52,874 bases of DNA from Candidatus Tayloriibacteriota bacterium. Its GTDB lineage: Bacteria; Patescibacteriota; Minisyncoccia; Phycocordibacterales; CAIZLB01. A program made the position numbers and the translations under genes. Positions 52,154 through 52,874 of this stretch are shown here, piece after piece. The stretch spans positions 1 to 52,874 of the forward strand of contig VEQN01000005.1 in the NCBI GenBank assembly GCA_018883165.1, read 5' to 3'. The stretch's first letter is position 1; each line of letters opens with the position of its first letter. The notes beneath the pieces were generated by a model that saw only the letters and a program-made list of their open reading frames with translations, did not search any database and had not been told where the DNA came from.

Positions 52154-52874
52154 CTACCGGACAATAGAAAACGCACTGTCACTCTGATCAGATCCGATTG
52201 AGACACCAGACACATCAACCATATGTACCTCAATTTTATACTTTTTTGTATCAGTATCACCAATACCCCAGATGGCACCATCTCCTGATCCGACAATACC
52301 ATTGATTGGAGGTGTCCATATATATGAGGAGTTTATCTTACTCACTGATGCAATTCTCTGCTTCTTGTTAGTAACCGTATCAATTATATACACATCATAT
52401 CCATGCAAATTCATGGGTAAAGTTTTAACTGACCATCTAGCCGTTAATGTATTACCGATTCTCACTTTTGCATTTGCTGCTGGAGCTGTCACAGTAACCA
52501 ATGATGGTTTAGCTACAACATCAAACATATCTGACTCAGATACAATTCGGGCACCGTTCTTTGGTGTGCTATATGCTTTTATCTTATAGCTTCCAGGTAC
52601 GATCTCTGAGTTAAGCTTAGTCTGTATAGATGTATCAGAAATCTTAGTACTTGAAGCTGAGATATTTTGTACCACCTTTCCAGACTTATTAAGCAATTCA
52701 ATAAAGATTGGTTGGTTTGTATTAGATGTACTCGCATATGTCCACTCAACACGTATCATCTCCCCTATTTCAATTTTTGTTCCCTTAGTTGGTTTTATCA
52801 ACTGAAGACCATCTGTCTTTTTACTTATACTAAACGCTCGGTTACTCATATCTACCGATATCGCTTTACCCCTT
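52154..52874 (-). CDS. Repeat/Ig-like-domain extracytoplasmic protein, 5' end beyond the window
   Basis: Frame is open through the window edge (…RGKAISVDMSNRAFSI…). The pre-ATG segment resembles the C-terminal repeat end (…SIGSDQSDSAFSIVR), so the gene probably starts outside. Confidence 0.6.
   Translation of the reverse strand, partial: RGKAISVDMSNRAFSISKKTDGLQLIKPTKGTKIEIGEMIRVEWTYASTSNTNQPIFIELLNKSGKVVQNISASSTKISDTSIQTKLNSEIVPGSYKIKAYSTPKNGARIVSESDMFDVVAKPSLVTVTAPAANAKVRIGNTLTARWSVKTLPMNLHGYDVYIIDTVTNKKQRIASVSKINSSYIWTPPINGIVGSGDGAIWGIGDTDTKKYKIEVHMVDVSGVSIGSDQSDSAFSIVR

Overview
The window reads as a chromosomal segment of an AT-rich, reduced-genome bacterium, most likely Candidate Phyla Radiation/Patescibacteria (Parcubacteria-like). 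This lineage call is inferred from gene content and short intergenic regions and was not tested phylogenetically. Positions 1-~3350 are a 23S rRNA gene on the minus strand, cut by the window at its 3' end. It carries a ~380-nt ORF-less group I-like intron at the E. coli U2593-equivalent position. Its leader has a strong promoter and a compact, unexplained structured RNA module, and no 16S lies upstream. The rest is mostly housekeeping: rplJ-rplL with an L10-leader-like RNA, ftsK, recA, efp, rpsF-ssb-rpsR, tatD, metG, glyS, recO, ileS, trhO, argS, a thyA/DHFR-like/dCMP deaminase/dut block, rplK-nusG-secE, folD, uppP and PAP2. Interspersed are secreted or surface proteins, including a beta-helix + LCAT-like hydrolase, PG-binding proteins, GWISF-repeat and Ig-like proteins. 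The strongest unusual signal is a complete histidine-phosphatase (phosphoglycerate-mutase-like) domain, with all expected catalytic motifs, inserted in frame inside isoleucyl-tRNA synthetase. Also notable are the intron-bearing, apparently unlinked 23S gene, an EF-P lacking the canonical PGKG loop, -10 boxes 6-8 nt from start codons (leaderless transcription), and a ~475-nt structured 5'UTR upstream of a secreted PG-binding protein. No tRNA, CRISPR array or transposon was recognised.
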